The position numbers and the translations under genes were made by a program. A stretch of DNA of 64,000 bases. It comes from Pampus argenteus. Taxonomy: Eukaryota > Chordata > Actinopteri > Scombriformes > Stromateidae. Position 1 is the first letter of the stretch; every line of letters begins with the position of its first letter. The notes under the pieces were generated by a model, which was given only the letters and a program-made list of their open reading frames with translations, was not told the DNA's origin and searched no databases. Of the stretch, positions 59,229 to 64,000 are shown piece by piece. The stretch is taken from positions 11,436,501 through 11,500,500 of the forward strand of contig CM072862.1 in the NCBI GenBank assembly GCA_036937835.1, in the 5' to 3' direction.

Positions 59229-62200
59229 GGGAGCAGGAGGAGACTGAAAAGGGGGGAAAAAAGAGAGGATGAGCAAAGCCATAAAATCTAAGTTGGAAGT
59301 TATTGGAGACTGGGTGGATGAAAAATGCCATCGCCATAAAATAATATTAGAATTGGTCTGGCCTTATGGCGCTGATGAATACAGATGCTGCCCAACGGGG
59401 TCTTTGGCTGTGGGGAGCAGGCTAATTTGAACAGCCATCCTACCTGTGAGGGTGGTAAAAATTATTAAAGGAAATGAAATGAAAGGTTCACTGTCAGATG
59501 TTTAGTTTATAGCCCCACATTTCTATCTCATAGCGGTTTAGCTGTCAGACAGAAAAGCCACTCACTAAGAATAGCTACCAGCAGGGGAGTTAGCCATGTG
59601 TGCGGGATTTATCACTTATATCCCTAAAATGAACTACAAACCAGAAAAGAAATGGACCCACTGCAGCTTTAAACAAATATTAGGTACAGCAAGAATCAAA
59701 CCCATGCTCTCAACCTTGCACACTTGAGCTTATTTTGCCCTCATCCCACTCCAACACATTGTCGATAATTGGCCCAGAGGGGCCATGAATACTGGCAAAT
59801 TGATGACAGCTGAGTGAAAAGGGACTGACTGAAATCTGATCAGCTATATTGACTAGAGGATATTGAAAAGACAGCTGGACGCCTTAATTACTGCAACATC
59901 ATGGTAATGATCGTTTATTACATTTGAATTGGGTTTACAGAAGGCTATCAGAAAACCATAAGGTCATCCTGATAGGAAGTGAATGAAATGAAAATTACTC
60001 TCTTTAATGCTTTTCAACAAAGATCAATGGTACAATTTCTGCCAAGATAATCGAATAGACGATCAATTGTACTGCAGGAAGACAAGACTGATATACAGTG
60101 TGAGAGCTTATCATGTAATTCTAATGAATTGCTGCTGTTGTTGCTTTACCAAAATCTGTGTGTGTAATTCTTGTAACTCTAACTAATGTAATTCTTTAAG
60201 TCATATTATAGCCACCAATATTTTTTTAAATATATTTAACACATAAAATAAAATAATTATCTTCTGCATCAGATTTTCTTCTTCACACATTGTTCTATCA
60301 GTTCCTTTTTTATGATTGATTCTCTGAGGATGTCAACACCACAGGAAACCCACCGCGAACCTCTTGATTTATGCCTCATTTCAGTGTAATGGTTATTTTC
60401 GCTGAGAATAACGTCAGTGTGTGCTACATGAACCCACGGTAAGGTCAAGATAATTCCAAGCCTACATTGTATTGTATAACCTTCATAGAAAAAAAAAGGG
60501 AGCCAATAAATAAGGGATGGAAAAACAAAGGAGAGAGAGAGAGAAAAAAAAAAAGCATTTTAGATAAAGCCAGCCAAACGATGGGGACAAGCAGAGTGGT
60601 CTTATCTCCCGTTAGGGTCTGCAGGACACCTTATAGCCAAACCATACATCCACTCTGGTGTGTGCGTGTGTCTCTGTGTGTGTGTGTTCTCTAGTGCAAT
60701 TACTGTGTGCCTTCAATCATGCTCTTGCTATTAAATGCTTTGTTCGTTTTCAGGTGATTCCAATTTGTGTGTCAAAAAAAGGAAAAGTAGATTTTAAAAT
60801 ATTGAAAAACATCAATACATGAAGAAAACATTGTGTTCTTTGTCTAACCCAATAGATTTAATACAGTTACACATGTTTTTTTCTTTCTGTCAGGATATCT
60901 CCTGCTCATATATTCTGTCTCTCTACCTCTTCCTGTCTCTCTATCAATATCTGACAGGTTTTTTTGTTCATTAAAACACAGTTTTCTTATCTTGTCTCCA
61001 CTCTGCAAAATGATATAAAAGCCTCACCTTACTTGACTATGTATGAGACGCGGGCAAAATGCCATAAAATCCACACTCCTCCTGGCCATTTATAATATTT
61101 AAAGCTATGGTGTCGTAGTTTTACCTCTCTGCAGCTGTGCTCTACCTTACTCTGTGTTGCGGTTCTTCCTTCCTTTTCTCCTTTTCCCTTTACCTCTCTA
61201 CCCTATCATACTTTGTAGCCCTCTTTTTTTTTCTTATCTCCTCTTCTTACTCTATCAACCTTCATTCCTTACAGTGTTGGATTTATCCTTCCTTCTGCCT
61301 ACTGTTGTCTTTGTCAAACATACTTTATGTATAATAAAGCTTTCAAACAGCTCTTGCTTTTAAAGGAGTTAACTGTGATGTAGTAGTGTGGAGGGGTGGG
61401 GACATAGGTGACCCCAAACTGTCATGGAAACCCATGTCACATGTTATAAGTGACTCACCACCTTCAACCTGTGGTAAGGGAACAGTAGAGGGACTGCAAA
61501 GGGAAGCACATTGTGTTGTGTGTGCATGCATGCATGCAGACAGTCACTTAAACTCATTCTATCAAACCCTCATGATTTTATACATTCATGTAGGGATGTA
61601 AACACACATAGACACACATTCACACACACCTGATTCTACAGTAAGAATAGGTCACCCATACACTGTACTCACAAATCAGCCACCTTGCCTATGTTCTCAC
61701 TGCAAGGGTGCAATCCCTTGGCGATGTATTTATGATATAGATGGGTACATTTTGACATGAGTCTCCAAGGTATTTCAGAAAAAAAACAAAAACGTATGTG
61801 TTGATACACTTTTGAGTAAACTCCACAAAGGAGTCTAAGTCTGCACCAATACGATGAGTAAAATACAGCAATTGCAGACCAGAAAAGGCAAACCTCTACG
61901 CGAATATCTTATTTCAGCATATGAAATGTAGCTTAATGTGTCACAGAGATGATTATGTATATTAACTCACCCTTGCATAAAAAGAAACAATGCATTTCAA
62001 ATGCTTCCTCCAACATAGTATGTTATCTAGTTCAGGGCTTCTGTCACAGTGTAAAGCATCACGGATCATTAAAGCTGTAATATGTGTGGTGGCTGTAGAG
62101 GCGTAAAGCAAGAAAATCTTTAAGAGACTCCAGTGACTGTGATTACAATTTCTTAAGTGACATTAAGAGAGGCTGTTAGAGATATTTAACAGATATCTGA

Positions 62201-64000
62201 AATATCAGTGGGATTTTTTTTTAGCAATCTGACACAACTAGATTGTCCCTGAAATTTGGATAAATGACGCTCCATTGTGACAGTGTAATTGTAACATGTC
62301 ATATCAAGCATATGTCTGGGAAGTTATAGCAGGCTGATTGTGTTTTGTGCTCATCACCTCCATCTGCTCATCCATCTGTCTTGACGAATACAGCAAACTA
62401 CGAAACTTCTCAAGGCGCACTAATTGGGGACCTTTGATCAGGCTGTGTTAAAACGACCCAATTAATGCTGCGTTATAATGACTGTGTTTTATAATTGTAT
62501 ACTTACTATGGGCTTAATCCATACCAATATTAACCATTGTAGAAGTCCCTGTTTGTAATTGCTTACTTCATTGATAATGCCCTTGGGTTTAATGTCACAC
62601 AGATTAAGTGATGGACATCTAAAACAGTATAAGGACCACCAAAGGCTTTGAGGAATATTTGTCCTCATTGCAATCTATTCTGTTTCTACCCAAAGTGCTG
62701 CAGAAAAACAGCAACACTTGGACTTTTTGAATTGTGTTATTGATCAAAGATTTTTTGCCTAATTTGAGTATTTGCTTAACACTGTTTTCAGCATAAGGTG
62801 GGAAAGGATTTGAGCACCAGTGACAAACTGTTTGATTCTGAATACTAATCACTAAACTAACCAGGATGCAAACAGTTCACCTTACTTTGATATTCTTAAT
62901 AGGAACTAGTGTTACTGCTAACACTTTATGTCACAGTTTATTGAAGAAATGGCACTAAGCTAATTACAACAGTGTCTGCATGACTGTCACAGGCTGTTTG
63001 TTAAGGTGCTCACACCCAGCCTGTCAAAGATCAATCAATACTGTTCAATACACACTGGGGTGATATAAACTAGGCTGTAGTTACATTAAAGGCAACATGT
63101 CAATATTTAAATCTGTGAAAACGCTAGTACAGTATTCTTGTACTTCTGACATCTTATAATACTAATGCCACCTGATACTTTCATATGTTTTTTTTTCTTC
63201 TTTTAATTCATGTTGAAGAGTCTCTCTGGATGAGTTCACCCATTAACTCCTCCCCAACATCAATACATACAACCTACATAATAACAAACATTAAAGCTCG
63301 CAACCATTCACACGTCTCTAAACCATTTTTTTTTTACAGTACCATAATGTACTGTAAAGTTGTCAACTTCATCTGGTTCACTTTCCAACACACACACACA
63401 CAGACGGAGGGCTCAGCCCCATCCACAGTGAAAAGTCCAGAGGACGTTACCATAAATGACAGCAAAATGCAGTAGAGTCTTACTATTTATGAGTTTTACT
63501 ATTTATTTACTTTATTATTCAGTCATCATCACTTCGACTTGCCTGCTGTGAATTATCAATAGGACATTACACAGACTTTGTACTACTTTGTACTACCTTG
63601 TCCGACTGATTTGGACATTTGCGTTCACACATACAGCTCTGCCAGGTGATGTCTAGACAATTTCAGGTTTGCAATGCATGTCTGAAAGGACCTTAAAAGT
63701 CAGCAAAATGCCATGTGTGGTGGCTGTTCCCTTTGGGACTTCCCATCCCATGCCTATCTCTTGTTGAGGGCCAGTGTGACTTACTGCTAAGTAATTGTTC
63801 CAGCTGAATGGTCCTCCAGGAAAACCAAATAACCTTTCACAATAGCGAGGTTAAGGCTATAGCAGGATAAATGACATAATTCTTGCATAATGAGCTATGT
63901 AATGGGTTCAAATGAACAGTACTGAGACAACGTGACGTTTGAGGATTGACACCACTGGTTAATGCAAGGATCTTTCTCAGGAGGTGCGAGCAAACGGGGG

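Noticed and set aside
59085..59337. Minus-strand frame with Ser-Leu-Thr-His repeats
   Set aside because: It is translation of the (GAGT)n microsatellite.

Overview
This is vertebrate nuclear DNA, almost certainly from a teleost fish. It is AT-rich, crowded with microsatellites, and carries decayed Tc1/mariner elements, a fish-type non-LTR retrotransposon fragment and other dispersed repeats of a teleost kind. There are no bacterial-style operons, no CRISPR array, and no tRNA or rRNA gene that I could see.

One gene explains all the convincing coding sequence: an mdga1 orthologue (MAM domain-containing glycosylphosphatidylinositol anchor 1) on the minus strand. Thirteen exons were placed by hand from splice sites, reading phase and recalled family sequence. 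In transcript order they are Ig2 in two exons (46619-46423, 45265-45133), Ig3 (34678-34409), Ig4 (32720-32391), Ig5 (31726-31427), Ig6 (27450-27184), FN3-like domain in two exons (27043-26895, 19483-19303), a 24-nt microexon (19140-19117), and MAM in four exons (17070-16918, 16652-16491, 12518-12388, 2179-2071). Together they give about 2,406 nt, or 802 codons, in one continuous frame. The signal peptide and Ig1 should lie upstream (above 64000). The last exon with the GPI-attachment signal was not found and probably lies below position 1.

Layout by region: 1-2070 is the last intron seen; 2.1-27.5 kb holds the MAM, FN3 and Ig6 exons with long introns containing Tc1 remnants (8.97-9.71 kb and 20.86-21.86 kb); 31.4-34.7 kb holds Ig5 to Ig3; 34.7-45.1 kb is a 10.5-kb intron; 45.1-46.6 kb holds Ig2; 46.6-64 kb is an intron of at least 17.4 kb with three diverged copies of a dispersed repeat, a (GATA)n array joined to a LINE-like tail, a non-LTR retrotransposon fragment, and AT-rich stretches that look like conserved noncoding elements.

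I found no wholly new gene system. The most interesting signals concern how this gene is spliced and shaped: the frame-neutral microexon in the FN3-MAM linker, tandem 5' splice sites 9 nt apart, a UG repeat with a palindrome just before a frame-breaking MAM exon, an inverted repeat pair bracketing two MAM exons that could promote circular RNA, and a perfect 27-bp hairpin that looks like a template-switch scar.
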